Shown here in pieces: positions 47,321-57,631 of a stretch of DNA of 64,000 nucleotides. Position 1 is the first letter of the stretch. Each line of letters opens with the position of its first letter. The notes beneath the pieces are model-generated. The model had not been told where the DNA came from and did no database searches. It worked only from the letters and a program-made list of their open reading frames with translations. Position numbers and translations under genes: made by a program. Origin of the DNA: Methanobacterium sp. UBA176 (GTDB lineage Archaea; Methanobacteriota; Methanobacteria; Methanobacteriales; Methanobacteriaceae); assembly GCA_002505765.1 (NCBI GenBank), contig DAVZ01000042.1:25007-89006 (forward strand), read 5' to 3'.

Positions 47321-47743
47321 TTAAAGCTCTTTATATACATTTTCCTGAATTTTCCTCCTGAAACCGAAAGTTTTTTGCCAGAAACCCCTGTTATCATCCC
47401 CTTCTAACAATATGTACCTTCCAGTAACATCAACTTCCATTCCATCCACATTAATGCTGTTAATATACATTTCAACCCTGGAAGCAATTTCAAGCAGGTC
47501 ATTTGTTCTGTAATCATAGTTGATTGTCAAATTATTGTATTTGTAGACATCCATCATTGTCTTTTTTATTGACTCTTCAATTAAATTGAAAATGGTTTCC
47601 ACCACAGGAGCTCCTTCCCACCAGCAGTGTCCAAGGAGTAATTTCAGGAGTATTGTCTGAACAGACACATCACCCTGGTTCTTTGAGATAATTCTAATGT
47701 ATCCACTATCTGATGTTATTTTAAGAAGTAATTGTCCTGACAT
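47321..47743 (-). CDS. Conserved hypothetical protein (140 aa)
   Basis: This soluble protein opens MSGQLLLKITSDSGYIRI and has LGHCWWEGAPVVETIF in the middle. I do not recognise the family. It ends 12 bases from the convergent LarE-like gene and begins one base after the CBS gene's stop, so it is translated with the CBS protein. A small ligand-binding or regulatory role is possible but unsupported. Confidence 0.7.
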   Translation of the reverse strand: MSGQLLLKITSDSGYIRIISKNQGDVSVQTILLKLLLGHCWWEGAPVVETIFNLIEESIKKTMMDVYKYNNLTINYDYRTNDLLEIASRVEMYINSINVDGMEVDVTGRYILLEGDDNRGFWQKTFGFRRKIQENVYKEL

Positions 47744-47744
47744 C

Positions 47745-48581
47745 TTAATCCTTGATAGCCTTAATTAAATCTGTAGCTCTTACAATCCCTGCAAGCTCAC
47801 CTTCAACATCAATAACCGGTATCTGCTCGATTTTATTGTGTCTCATCTTATTGGCACATTCGGTTACTGTAGTTCTTGTGGTCGCTAAAACTAAATCTGT
47901 TACTGCAACGTCTTTTACTTCTTTATCAGAAAATTTTAAACGGTTTTTGATAACATAAAGTACATTAGTGCTGTCCCATGACCATTTATCTCCTTCTGTA
48001 CCTACTGATGTGTTATGAACTGTTCTTTCAGACACAACTTCGCTTTCATTAATAAAATCAGTTTCTGTAAGTATTCCAGAAAGTTTACCATCTTTATTTA
48101 GAGCAAGAAGGAACTTAAGACGTGAATATCTCATTATTTCAAAAGCAACATTTAAAGGAGTCCTTTCCCATGTTGTGGGCATGTCCCTTAACATGTAATC
48201 TTTAACAGGCTCTTTAATATCCAGTTTCCCCAGTGCCTTTTCAATTATATCAAAGGCAGTAATAATACCTACAAGTTCCTCGTCCTCAACAACAGGAACT
48301 CTTCTTATTCCATTTTTTATCATCAATTGTGCTGCATCTTTGATATTATCATTAGGAGAGACTGTGAAAATATTTCGAGTCATTATGAGGGCTATTTGTT
48401 CCTCATCAGGATTTTCAACCAGATCTGTTCTTGTTACCATCCCTACAAGCTTTTTTGTCCCTGATTTTACGACAGGCAGTCCTGAAACATTTCTCTCTCT
48501 CATTAATTCCAGAGCATTTAAACGATTGCCAGGAACCTGTATATAGTGTATATCCTCTGACATTACTTCTTTTACACGCAT
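47745..48581 (-). CDS. Four-CBS-domain protein
   Basis: The 278-residue protein consists of four CBS motifs in two Bateman pairs: MSEDIHYIQVPGNRLNAL, MTRNIFTVSPNDNIKDAA, YMLRDMPTTWERTPLN and VTDLVLATTRTTVTECAN. Each is followed by a G(I/M)VTxxDL-type strand. CBS pairs bind adenosyl ligands and regulate partners. There is no catalytic domain. It sits next to a Usp protein, a frequent archaeal pairing of adenylate-sensing proteins. Confidence 0.92.
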   Translation of the reverse strand: MRVKEVMSEDIHYIQVPGNRLNALELMRERNVSGLPVVKSGTKKLVGMVTRTDLVENPDEEQIALIMTRNIFTVSPNDNIKDAAQLMIKNGIRRVPVVEDEELVGIITAFDIIEKALGKLDIKEPVKDYMLRDMPTTWERTPLNVAFEIMRYSRLKFLLALNKDGKLSGILTETDFINESEVVSERTVHNTSVGTEGDKWSWDSTNVLYVIKNRLKFSDKEVKDVAVTDLVLATTRTTVTECANKMRHNKIEQIPVIDVEGELAGIVRATDLIKAIKD

Positions 48582-48624
48582 TGTTACACCAACTACTGAA
48601 TAAAATTAAAATATTTTTTTAGAT

Positions 48625-49074
48625 TTAATGTACGACTAAAACTGGACATGGAGCAGATCTAACCACGTTTTCAGTTACACTTCCCAGTAAAAATCTATCC
48701 AGTCCATGTTTGCCTGAAGTTCCCATAACCACAAGGTCAATGCCTTCTTCGGCAATTGTTTTAAGTATAACATCTGATGGAGAACCCTCTAAATTATTTA
48801 AAGTCAATTTAACATCTTTCTGGCAGTCATCTTCTCCTTTTTCTTCCATTACTATCTCAGTAATTCTTTGCAGTGATTTTTGTCCTTCTTCCTTAAGCAT
48901 CTCTTTTATTCTGACTATAAGGTCTTCAGCAGGTAATCCCACCAATGATGATGTCTCAATTACATTTATAGCAATTAGTTCTGCGCCAGATGAACTTGCA
49001 ATCCATGCTGCATGCCTTGCAGCTTTGTTTGCGTATTCAGAACCATCTGTAGGTAATAAAATTTTTTTATACAT
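48625..49074 (-). CDS. Universal stress protein (UspA family)
   Basis: The 149-residue protein has the Usp fold, starting ILLPTDGSEYANKAARHA. The ATP-binding motif GTSGKHGLDRFLLGSVTENVV is intact in G-x2-G-x9-G(S) form, so it is the ATP-binding subtype. GGTGAACTC precedes the ATG. The conditions that call on it cannot be read from the sequence. Confidence 0.93.
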   Translation of the reverse strand: MYKKILLPTDGSEYANKAARHAAWIASSSGAELIAINVIETSSLVGLPAEDLIVRIKEMLKEEGQKSLQRITEIVMEEKGEDDCQKDVKLTLNNLEGSPSDVILKTIAEEGIDLVVMGTSGKHGLDRFLLGSVTENVVRSAPCPVLVVH

Positions 49075-49152
49075 GAGTTCACCCCTTAAGGTAATATATT
49101 GACCTATTTATATATATTTTAACATTTATATCATATATTAGAAATTATTAAA

Positions 49153-50316
49153 TTAAGTTCTGTATTTATTAACTATAATCCCTTCTTTAATTAAGTATTT
49201 GATGTTTTGTGGTTCAGTCCTGTTAATTATAGATAGCAGAGGATTTTCAGATATTTTTTTTACAATGACCATATCTGCAATTTTTTCTTCTTTTATACTT
49301 CCTATATTTAAATTGAAAGCCTTTGATGGGTTTGAAGTTACTGTTTCGAATAATTCTAATGGTGAAAAATGTTTTTTGTAGTAACCACGGGTGACTTTTA
49401 AGGTATATTCCATTTCGCGCAGCATATTAGGAGAGTTAAACATTATATTATCTGTTCCAAGAAGTACATTTACCTTATGTTTTATTAAGTCCATAAGTGG
49501 TGGAATACCCACAGAAAGCGTTCCGTTTGATCTAGGACAGCAGACCACAGAATTTGCATTTTTACTTATTAGTTCTATGTCATTCCCAATTGGAGAAGTT
49601 ACATGAACCAGAACATCGAAATTTGCCTCAATAGCCCTTTGAACCTCACTTTTGCCAGTTAATTCTACAGATTCATTTTGTAGATTCTCATATTCTGCCA
49701 CGTGTATGGCTGATATTTTATCCTGTTTTCTACATGTCTTTGTAATCAATCGAGCCACCTGATCACTTATCTCACCAAATCCGCTTAGACCAATACCATC
49801 ACACGATTTAAGAACCTCCCTTGCTGCTTTTTTAACTTCTGATCTTTTAAATTCATCCCCATAAAATGAATCATCCCTACCAAGGATTATTTTCCGAATG
49901 GGTAAGTCTTTAGATGCTTCATTCATTAATTTTATCCCCTCAAGCCCCCCTTCTCTAAAATCAACAAATGTTGTTGTACCGCTTGCAAGCATATCTTCCA
50001 TAGATTGTTTCATTTCATTAATTATCCCTTCAGGTGGAGATTCACTCAAAATTTTATGTTTAAGGCCATCTGGAGGCTTAACTATTTCATCTATACTTTT
50101 CCCATCCCCAACATCCCGGGCAATAGAATCTCCAGTATGTACATGTGAATTTATAAATGCAGGAGCCACAATTGATCCGCTGGCATCGATTTTCTTACCA
50201 GAATTTATCTTATTTTTGCTTATTTCAGTTATTATCCCCTCTTCAATTACTATGTTTGCTTTTATGGCCCTCATATCCTCTCCAAATAGAACAGTGCCAT
50301 TTTCAATTGTGATCAT
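49153..50316 (-). CDS. Amidohydrolase (cytosine deaminase/SsnA-like)
   Basis: The 387-residue protein has the amidohydrolase barrel with metal ligands in order: NSHVHTGDS (HxH), FVDFREGG, IHVAEYE (His) and LGTDNIMFNSP (Asp). The N- and C-terminal beta parts (IENGTVLFGEDMRA) complete the composite fold. Deamination or hydrolysis of a purine, pyrimidine or related ring is likely. The 5-deoxyadenosine deaminase family is an option in methanogens, but the substrate is not decided. Confidence 0.85.
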   Translation of the reverse strand: MITIENGTVLFGEDMRAIKANIVIEEGIITEISKNKINSGKKIDASGSIVAPAFINSHVHTGDSIARDVGDGKSIDEIVKPPDGLKHKILSESPPEGIINEMKQSMEDMLASGTTTFVDFREGGLEGIKLMNEASKDLPIRKIILGRDDSFYGDEFKRSEVKKAAREVLKSCDGIGLSGFGEISDQVARLITKTCRKQDKISAIHVAEYENLQNESVELTGKSEVQRAIEANFDVLVHVTSPIGNDIELISKNANSVVCCPRSNGTLSVGIPPLMDLIKHKVNVLLGTDNIMFNSPNMLREMEYTLKVTRGYYKKHFSPLELFETVTSNPSKAFNLNIGSIKEEKIADMVIVKKISENPLLSIINRTEPQNIKYLIKEGIIVNKYRT

Positions 50317-51167
50317 AATAAACAGAACCCTGGTACTCTTTATTTTTTTTTAATGATTATATTTTCTTATTCAGTCCTTAAAAACATCTTTACTGCTGTT
50401 TTTTTTTGGTCATATAGTTCATTTTTATAATTTTTGCTTTTAATTTTTCATATTTAATTAATTATATTTATCCTTCATAAATATAATATTAGTTGATAAG
50501 GATGGTTCCTTTTACTTTTCAGGATATATTGATAACCTGATATTAATATTTGAGATATAAAAACACCGAAATATTTATTTAGATTGAAAATAGAACATAT
50601 ATAGCCTGTTAATAACCAATTAAACCGTTAACGATGAATATAACGGGGAATAAAACACCAATCTAGATATGGTGGCATAATTCATCTGCAAAGGAGAAAT
50701 AGAACCGCCGGTAAAAATTAATGGGGATTTCATCGGAGGCGATACCACCATTGACACTCATGCAGTTCTAAATTCTCCAATACATATTATGTTATTCATC
50801 CCTTTATTTTTTTCGTATCTGCATCCAATAAAAATGATAAAATTATTTCAATACCTATTTTCTGTATTTTTTTAACTTCTCTGATCAGACAAAAAAAATT
50901 GTTCAAATCAATGAAATTATCATGATATTAGCCTATAGCGCTAAACCTTCATTTTTAGTACAAAAATAACGGGAGAATCATTTAATATCTGATTATATAA
51001 AGTCCATCCCGGATTCTGAACTAATCAACGGTTTTTATTATTTAAAACAGATATTACCTTTTTAATTGATTTTAAAGCTATAAAAATTAATGAATAAAAT
51101 AAAGGCATTTTATTATTGATTAAAGCTACGACGGTTAATGAGGTAAAAATAGAAAATTAATTAAAAA
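50317..51167 (+). other. Long gap with a short coding-like remnant
   Basis: About 850 AT-rich bases. From 50691 to about 50790 the plus strand reads GEIEPPVKINGDFIGGD, then TTIDTHAVLNSP. Its higher GC content and codon-like texture resemble protein-coding sequence, and the frame is open to a stop near 50873. No start or full domain is present, so it may be a gene remnant. Nothing else convincing is seen. Confidence 0.3.
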
Positions 51168-52763
51168 TTAAAAATATCGCAAATTATTAATTTCATTTGA
51201 TTCAGGAATCCGATTAAAGTGATCAGTTTTCACCCTGCCGTGTCTGTATTTGAATTTTACCCTGTAAGTTTTGGTTAATCCTGGTTTAAGACCGTGTGTG
51301 TAAATATTTTTATAATATCGACCGTACCATGCTCTTGTATAACAAGCACCTGAAGAGGCTTTACCCTGATTTTTAACTGTTACATACAGATAACCCCTGT
51401 ATTTATAAGCTTTTGCCACTACAAGATCTGGTTTTGGAGTTAATACGGTTATAGTGGCAGATTTACTGGCAGTTTTACCAAATTTATCTTTTACTGTTAA
51501 AGTTACTGTATATTTACCGTCTTTTGTGTAAATACGCTGAACGTGTTCTCCAGAGCCTGTGGTACCATCGCCAAAGTTCCATGTATGTGATACTATGCTA
51601 TCGCCAGTATCAGGGTCATAAGAACTGGAACGGAATCCTATGGGAGTTTTAGGAACTAATTTACTTGTTGTAAGATAAAAACTGGCTACTGGATTTCTAT
51701 TAACAACTGTAATTGTTTTAGATGATGTAGCTGTTTTAGAGCTGTTACTGGTTACTGTGTGAGTAACAGTGTATACACCAGGATTGGAATAGGAATGTGT
51801 AGGATTAACAGGTGTGGAGCTTGTAGTTTCATTTCCATCCCCAAAATTCCAGTGATAATCTGTTATATATCCCTCAAGGTCTTTAGATGCCCCTGTAAAG
51901 GTTAAAGGTTGATTTATATAGTACGGGGAACTGCTAACTGTAAATTTACAGGTTAAATTATCCCTTACGCGGTTACCATTATACCAGCTTTCAGCTGCTT
52001 CATCATCATAAGCTGTTGTTTCTGCAGCAGTTGGGAATTTTCCACCCCAGTTACCAACAAAAGCAACATATCCATTATCATTTCGCCAGACCTGGTTGCC
52101 ATTGTAATCTGTTGACTTTACAATTTTTTCATAATTTTGATTGTTGGCATCTGCAAAGTCTGTTGCTCCATTCAAGAAATCATAGATAATTTCGGCCCCA
52201 TTCCATGCTGTAGCATAATAATTTGCACCGGCGCCGATAAACATGCTTGCAAAATTGTAAATAGTTTCAATAGGGTTTTTTACTTCCTTATCTTCAACCC
52301 ATCCAGTAGAAAAGCATGTGTGTAATAAAAATACAGGAATATCTTGTTTAAATGGTGCTGTAAATAGTTCTCCATCATCTTCACGCATCTGGTCACCAAC
52401 ACCCCATATAAATTTATCAGAACCTACAAGTGCAAATGGAGGGCTTGCTGTTCCTCCATTCATGTCATAATTACCAGATTGAAAACCTCCATGTCCGACA
52501 TATATAACAGCATCTGCATCGTACATTCCTTTTAAAATATTTTTGGCAGTTGCATTGGATCTGTAAAGTTCTAAAACTTCGTATCCCTTAGATTTTAGCT
52601 GATTAGCTAATGCCAAAGTTTCTGTATAAGATAAATCATTATCACTCCTTGAATCTCCAATAATAAGGATTTGAGCCCCAACTGGAGTTAAAAAAGCAAA
52701 AATTACGGTAAAAAGAAATATTATCATCACTAAAACATTAAATTTTCTTCCAATAGAATACAA
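51168..52763 (-). CDS. Secreted caspase-like protein with PKD and CARDB-type domains
   Basis: A TTG at 52763 follows GGGAGGTTTTGGG. Signal peptide residues 1-30 end at VGA. The next domain (about 31-240) looks like a caspase-hemoglobinase fold, with H91 in VIYVGHGG and C150 in FLLHTCFSTGW as the dyad. PKD domains with WNFGDG cores lie near 275-355 and 358-440. A C-terminal CARDB-like domain (DLVVAKAYKYRGYLYVTVKN) follows. It is probably on the cell surface. The substrate is unknown; a family profile would settle whether it is C25, CHAT or clostripain-like. Confidence 0.72.
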   Translation of the reverse strand: MYSIGRKFNVLVMIIFLFTVIFAFLTPVGAQILIIGDSRSDNDLSYTETLALANQLKSKGYEVLELYRSNATAKNILKGMYDADAVIYVGHGGFQSGNYDMNGGTASPPFALVGSDKFIWGVGDQMREDDGELFTAPFKQDIPVFLLHTCFSTGWVEDKEVKNPIETIYNFASMFIGAGANYYATAWNGAEIIYDFLNGATDFADANNQNYEKIVKSTDYNGNQVWRNDNGYVAFVGNWGGKFPTAAETTAYDDEAAESWYNGNRVRDNLTCKFTVSSSPYYINQPLTFTGASKDLEGYITDYHWNFGDGNETTSSTPVNPTHSYSNPGVYTVTHTVTSNSSKTATSSKTITVVNRNPVASFYLTTSKLVPKTPIGFRSSSYDPDTGDSIVSHTWNFGDGTTGSGEHVQRIYTKDGKYTVTLTVKDKFGKTASKSATITVLTPKPDLVVAKAYKYRGYLYVTVKNQGKASSGACYTRAWYGRYYKNIYTHGLKPGLTKTYRVKFKYRHGRVKTDHFNRIPESNEINNLRYF

Positions 52764-52995
52764 CCCAAAACCTCCCTATGAATATAACCTGATTCTTACT
52801 ATATTATATGGGCGTTCACTAATTAATGTTTTTTTACAGTAATTGTGTGACCAAATGCACACTTTAAAAATAAGAAAATTTATTACTTAAAAGACCTAAC
52901 GAAAATAATTTATTAACAAATTTTAATCAAAAAAAAGATATAAAATAACTCAAATAATAAAAAATTTAATTATTAAATAATATATATTACTGAAT

Positions 52996-55900
52996 TTATA
53001 AATTATGATATTCATTTAATGATTTCACTTCAATTTCGCCATCTTTCACTTTTTCAATGGCATTAAGAGCTGCACGAGCACCTACAAGCGTTGTAACATA
53101 GGGTATTCCCAGTTCAATTGCAGTTCTTCTTATAAAGTAGCCATCATCTGTAGATTGCTTACCAGAAGGGGTATTTATTATAAGGTCTACCTCACCATTT
53201 AGAATTGCTTCTTTTATATTTGGAGAACCCTGACTGATTTTTTTAATTCGTCTTTCAATTTTTATCGTGTCTTCAACCGCCCTTGCAGTTCCTCTTGTTG
53301 CCAAGAGCTCAAATCCAAGTTCTCGAGCTTTTTTGCAGATATCATGGATTTTATTTTTATCAGCATCTTTCACGCTTATGAATATCTTTCCTTTTGTTGG
53401 AAGCTTCATATTTGCTGATAGCTGAGATTTGTAGTATGATACTTCAAAATTTTCATCAATTCCCATACTTTCTCCGGTTGACTTCATTTCTGGCCCTAAT
53501 ATTGCATCAGCTCCTGGAAGTTTAATAAATGGAAATACTGACTCTTTAACAGCCACATGATCAAACTTAATTCCATCTGTAAGCCCTAAATCCTTTAGTT
53601 TATAACCTATCATCAGTTTAGCAGCGACCTTTGCAAGTGGAATTCCAGTAGCTTTACTTACAAAGGGGACTGTACGACTTGAACGAGGATTTGCCTCTAA
53701 AATATAGACTTCTGGCTCTTCATCGGTCTTTACAGCGTACTGGATATTAATTAATCCCACAACGTTGAGTTTAAGGGCAAGTTTTCTTGTATATTCTTTA
53801 ATTTTCTCTATAACTGATTCAGTAATTGTTTGGGGAGGTATAACACATGCAGAATCCCCAGAATGTACTCCAGCCTCTTCTATGTGTTCCATTATCCCTC
53901 CAATGTATACATCTTCCCCATCACAGAGTGCATCAACATCCACCTCAATTGCATCTTCAAGGAATTTATCAACAAGAATGGGATGCTTGGGAGAAACCCT
54001 CACCGCTTCCCTCATATAATCTTCAAGTTCAGCTTCATTATAGACTATCTCCATGGCTCTTCCACCAAGAACATAGGAAGGTCTTACAAGCACAGGAAAT
54101 CTGATTCTTTTAGCAATTTCCTTAGCATCCTCTAAAGATTTTGCAATACCATAAGGTGCCTGAGGTATTTCAATCTCTTCTAAGACCTCTGTGAATCTTC
54201 CACGATCCTCCGCGCGATCTATACTCTCATGAGATGTACCTAATATTTTAACACCTTCTTTTGCAAGTGGTAAAGCGAGATTTATAGGTGTTTGTCCCCC
54301 AACTTGAACTATAACACCGTAGGGATTTTCTTTTTCAATTATATTCAGTACATCCTCAGGATATAGAGGTTCAAAGTAAAGTCTATCTGCTAAATCAAAA
54401 TCTGTACTAACTGTTTCAGGGTTGCAATTTACCATTATGGTTTCAAAGCCCTCTTCTTTCAGAGATTTTATTGTATGGACACATGAATAATCAAATTCTA
54501 TACCTTGACCTATTCTATTAGGCCCTGAACCCAGCACCACAATTTTTTTTGCACCGTTTATATCATCTGTACTCTCTATTTCATCCACATCATCAATATA
54601 AGTTGAATAGTAGTATGGTGTTTTTGCTTCAAATTCTGCACCGCATGTATCCACCATTTTGTATTTTGGAGTTATGCCGTATTTTTTCCTCAGATTTCTT
54701 ATTTCTTTTTCAGTTTTTCCTGAAATATCTGCTATTATTTTGTCTGATATTCCATATTTTTTTAGTTTTAAGAGTGTATCAGGATCATCTATATTATCAC
54801 TTATGGAATCGTAGAGGTCCATTATATTTTTCATTTTATTCAGGAACCAGGGGTCTATTTTAGTTATTTTATAAACTTCATCTATTTCTTTCATTTTTAA
54901 AATCTCAAATATATCATATACTCTGTTTATTCCTCCTTTTGGGTTTTTAATATCTAACCTTCTTTCATCAAACTGGTATTTAATATCATGAAGGTCCAGA
55001 CTTCTAAGTGCCTTTAAAAATGCTTCTTCAAAAGTTCTGCCCATGGCCATAACTTCCCCAACACTTTTCATCTGGGTGGTTAATGTATTATCCACGCCAA
55101 GAAATTTATCAAAATCCCATCTTGGAATCTTTACAACCACATAATCTATTGTGGGCTCAAATGCTGCCGAAGTTCCTGTTATTTCGTTTCTAATTTCATC
55201 AAGAGTTAGGCCAACAGCCAGTTTCGCGGCAACCTTTGCAATGGGATAACCAGTTGCCTTACTTGCAAGTGCGGAACTCCTGCTTACCCTTGGGTTCATT
55301 TCAATGGCCACAATTCTCCCATTTTCAGGGTTAATTGCAAACTGAATATTACTCCCACCGGTTTCAACTCCAATTTCTCTGATGATTTTTATAGAATAAT
55401 CCCTTAAAAGCTGGTATTCTTCATCGCTAAGTGTTTGGGTAGGTGCTACTGTAATACTATCTCCTGTATGTATCCCCATAGGGTCCATATTTTCAATGGT
55501 GCAGACTATGATTACATTGTCGTTTAAATCCCTGATTACTTCATATTCATACTCCTTCCAGCCAATTATACTTTCTTCTATTAATACCTGGTTTGTAAGG
55601 CTGTACTCCAATCCTTTTGAAGCTATTTTTTTTAACTCCCCAGGGTTAAAGGCTATACCGCCTCCAGTTCCTCCTAATGTAAATGCTGGTCTAACTACCA
55701 CGGGGTACCCTAATTCTTCTGCAATGTTTAGAGATTCTTCCAGAGTATAGGCAACTTCACTTTTTAAGACACTTATTCCTACCTTTTCACAGGCTTCTTT
55801 AAAAAGCTCCCTATCCTCAGCTTTACTAATAGCATCTAATTTAGCGCCAATTAATTCAACATTATACTTGTCAAGAATTCCTTTATTTGCCATTTCAACT

Positions 55901-56196
55901 GCCAGATTTAACGCAGTTTGTCCTCCAAGGGTGGGAAGTATTGCATCAGGCTTTTCTTTTTCAATTATCTTTTCAACAACATCAAGGGTAAGTGGTTCGA
56001 TATATATTTTGTCAGCCATCTCAGGGTCTGTCATTATTGTTGCAGGATTGGAATTTACAAGAACTATTTTATATCCCAATTCCTTTAATGATTTACATGC
56101 TTGAGAGCCTGAATAATCAAACTCAGCAGCCTGACCTATTTGAATTGGCCCTGATCCAATGATAAGAACTTTTTTTATGTCATGATTTTTCGGCAT
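52996..56196 (-). CDS. carB: Carbamoyl-phosphate synthase large subunit
   Basis: CarB makes carbamoyl phosphate for pyrimidine and arginine synthesis, using ammonia from CarA. The 1066-residue protein contains two ATP-grasp halves: KVLIIGSGPIQIGQAAEFDY at the start and VVLGSGPNRIGQGIEFDY near 560. The C-terminal allosteric MGS-like domain is from about 940. It is one uninterrupted gene, in contrast to the split carB genes of some other methanogens. carA lies 222 bases upstream on the same strand. Confidence 0.97.
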   Translation of the reverse strand: MPKNHDIKKVLIIGSGPIQIGQAAEFDYSGSQACKSLKELGYKIVLVNSNPATIMTDPEMADKIYIEPLTLDVVEKIIEKEKPDAILPTLGGQTALNLAVEMANKGILDKYNVELIGAKLDAISKAEDRELFKEACEKVGISVLKSEVAYTLEESLNIAEELGYPVVVRPAFTLGGTGGGIAFNPGELKKIASKGLEYSLTNQVLIEESIIGWKEYEYEVIRDLNDNVIIVCTIENMDPMGIHTGDSITVAPTQTLSDEEYQLLRDYSIKIIREIGVETGGSNIQFAINPENGRIVAIEMNPRVSRSSALASKATGYPIAKVAAKLAVGLTLDEIRNEITGTSAAFEPTIDYVVVKIPRWDFDKFLGVDNTLTTQMKSVGEVMAMGRTFEEAFLKALRSLDLHDIKYQFDERRLDIKNPKGGINRVYDIFEILKMKEIDEVYKITKIDPWFLNKMKNIMDLYDSISDNIDDPDTLLKLKKYGISDKIIADISGKTEKEIRNLRKKYGITPKYKMVDTCGAEFEAKTPYYYSTYIDDVDEIESTDDINGAKKIVVLGSGPNRIGQGIEFDYSCVHTIKSLKEEGFETIMVNCNPETVSTDFDLADRLYFEPLYPEDVLNIIEKENPYGVIVQVGGQTPINLALPLAKEGVKILGTSHESIDRAEDRGRFTEVLEEIEIPQAPYGIAKSLEDAKEIAKRIRFPVLVRPSYVLGGRAMEIVYNEAELEDYMREAVRVSPKHPILVDKFLEDAIEVDVDALCDGEDVYIGGIMEHIEEAGVHSGDSACVIPPQTITESVIEKIKEYTRKLALKLNVVGLINIQYAVKTDEEPEVYILEANPRSSRTVPFVSKATGIPLAKVAAKLMIGYKLKDLGLTDGIKFDHVAVKESVFPFIKLPGADAILGPEMKSTGESMGIDENFEVSYYKSQLSANMKLPTKGKIFISVKDADKNKIHDICKKARELGFELLATRGTARAVEDTIKIERRIKKISQGSPNIKEAILNGEVDLIINTPSGKQSTDDGYFIRRTAIELGIPYVTTLVGARAALNAIEKVKDGEIEVKSLNEYHNL

Positions 56197-56418
56197 CTTA
56201 AATCCCCATTATTTTGTAACTTCATATTATTTAGTTTATAGTGGATAACATAACTTTACACAAATTATTTTTGGATAATTCAATAAATCACGTTTAATCC
56301 TGTTTAAAGCACGATATGTTAGTTATAGAATTTGGAAAGTTTAAAACATTAGGTTATTTACTTTAAATCCATGGCTATGTATCTTCACTGAGTTTTATTG
56401 TAGAAGCTCTTCATTTTA

Positions 56419-57501
56419 TTAAAACTCATTTATTACCTTAAGGAATCTATCAAATACATAATCTGTATCATGAGGCCCCGGACCTGCTTCAGGATGATAC
56501 TGAACACTTGAAACAGGAAGTTCCCTGTGCTCAATTCCTTCCGGAGTTCCATCATTAAGGTTTATCTGAGTCATCTTCAGAGGTGTTTCTTCAACTGATG
56601 ATGGATCAATGCTAAATCCATGATTTTGAGAAGTTATAGAAACCTTGCCGTTTGCAATATCTTTTACCGGCTGGTTAATCCCTCTGTGCCCAAATTTCAT
56701 TTTGTATATTTTAGCCCCAAATGCAAGGCCTATTATCTGCTGTCCAAGACATATTCCAAACATAGGAACCTTTTCAGAGAGTTTTCTTACGTTTTCGATG
56801 GCATCTTTCACCCTTGTTGGATCTCCTGGTCCGCTGGAAACAAGTATTCCATCAGGATCGTAATCAAGAATCTCTTTATAATCCATTTTATAGGGTAAAA
56901 CCACTACTTCTGTTTCTCTTTTAAGCAATGCATTTATACTGTTATTCTTTATTCCACAATCAAGAATAGCCACCCTCCTATTAAAGTCTTCACCTAAAAT
57001 CTTGGGTTTATCCACACAAACCTTATCCACCAAGTCTAATTCTACTATATCTGGCTGATTTTTGGCAAGGGACAGCAATTCTTCATCATCAATTTCTTCT
57101 GTTGATAAAACTCCCTTCATGGTCCCGTGTTCTCTAATTTTAATGGTAAGTGCCCTTGTATCCACTCCACTTATTCCAGGGATTTTATATTCTTCCAGAA
57201 AATCAGAGAGACTTTCCTTTGATTTAGAATGTGATGGATGCTTACTTTCTTCTCTTACGATAAATCCTTCTGCTTTTATTCCATCTGATTGAAACCATTC
57301 ATCAGATATTCCATAATTACCCTGAAGAGGATATGTGTTCATTAATAATTGGCCTTTATATGAGGGATCTGTAAGTGACTCGACATACCCTGTCATTCCT
57401 GTGGCAAAAACCACTTCTCCTGTCTTTGTTGTTTCAAAACCAAAACTTTCACCATAAAGAATTGTTCCATCCTCAAGGGCTAATTTTGCTTCTTTTATCA
57501 T
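56419..57501 (-). CDS. carA: Carbamoyl-phosphate synthase small subunit
   Basis: CarA hydrolyses glutamine and channels ammonia to CarB. The 360-residue protein starts KLALEDGTILYGESFG. It has the class I amidotransferase nucleophile in GICLGQQIIGLAFG and the His in VQYHPEAGPGPHD. GGTGATTAA precedes the ATG. The gap to carB (56197-56418) holds AT-rich sequence without a gene, so carB may have its own promoter. Confidence 0.97.
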   Translation of the reverse strand: MIKEAKLALEDGTILYGESFGFETTKTGEVVFATGMTGYVESLTDPSYKGQLLMNTYPLQGNYGISDEWFQSDGIKAEGFIVREESKHPSHSKSKESLSDFLEEYKIPGISGVDTRALTIKIREHGTMKGVLSTEEIDDEELLSLAKNQPDIVELDLVDKVCVDKPKILGEDFNRRVAILDCGIKNNSINALLKRETEVVVLPYKMDYKEILDYDPDGILVSSGPGDPTRVKDAIENVRKLSEKVPMFGICLGQQIIGLAFGAKIYKMKFGHRGINQPVKDIANGKVSITSQNHGFSIDPSSVEETPLKMTQINLNDGTPEGIEHRELPVSSVQYHPEAGPGPHDTDYVFDRFLKVINEF

Positions 57502-57631
57502 TTAATCACCAAATTAATTGTAAATTTGTTTAAATAGAGTTAACCTTATAATAAGTAAATTTGACATTATAAGTTTCTTATTCTCATTTGATTTTTAAGT
57601 ATTTAGTCTTTGGGTAGATCAAATAATTTAA

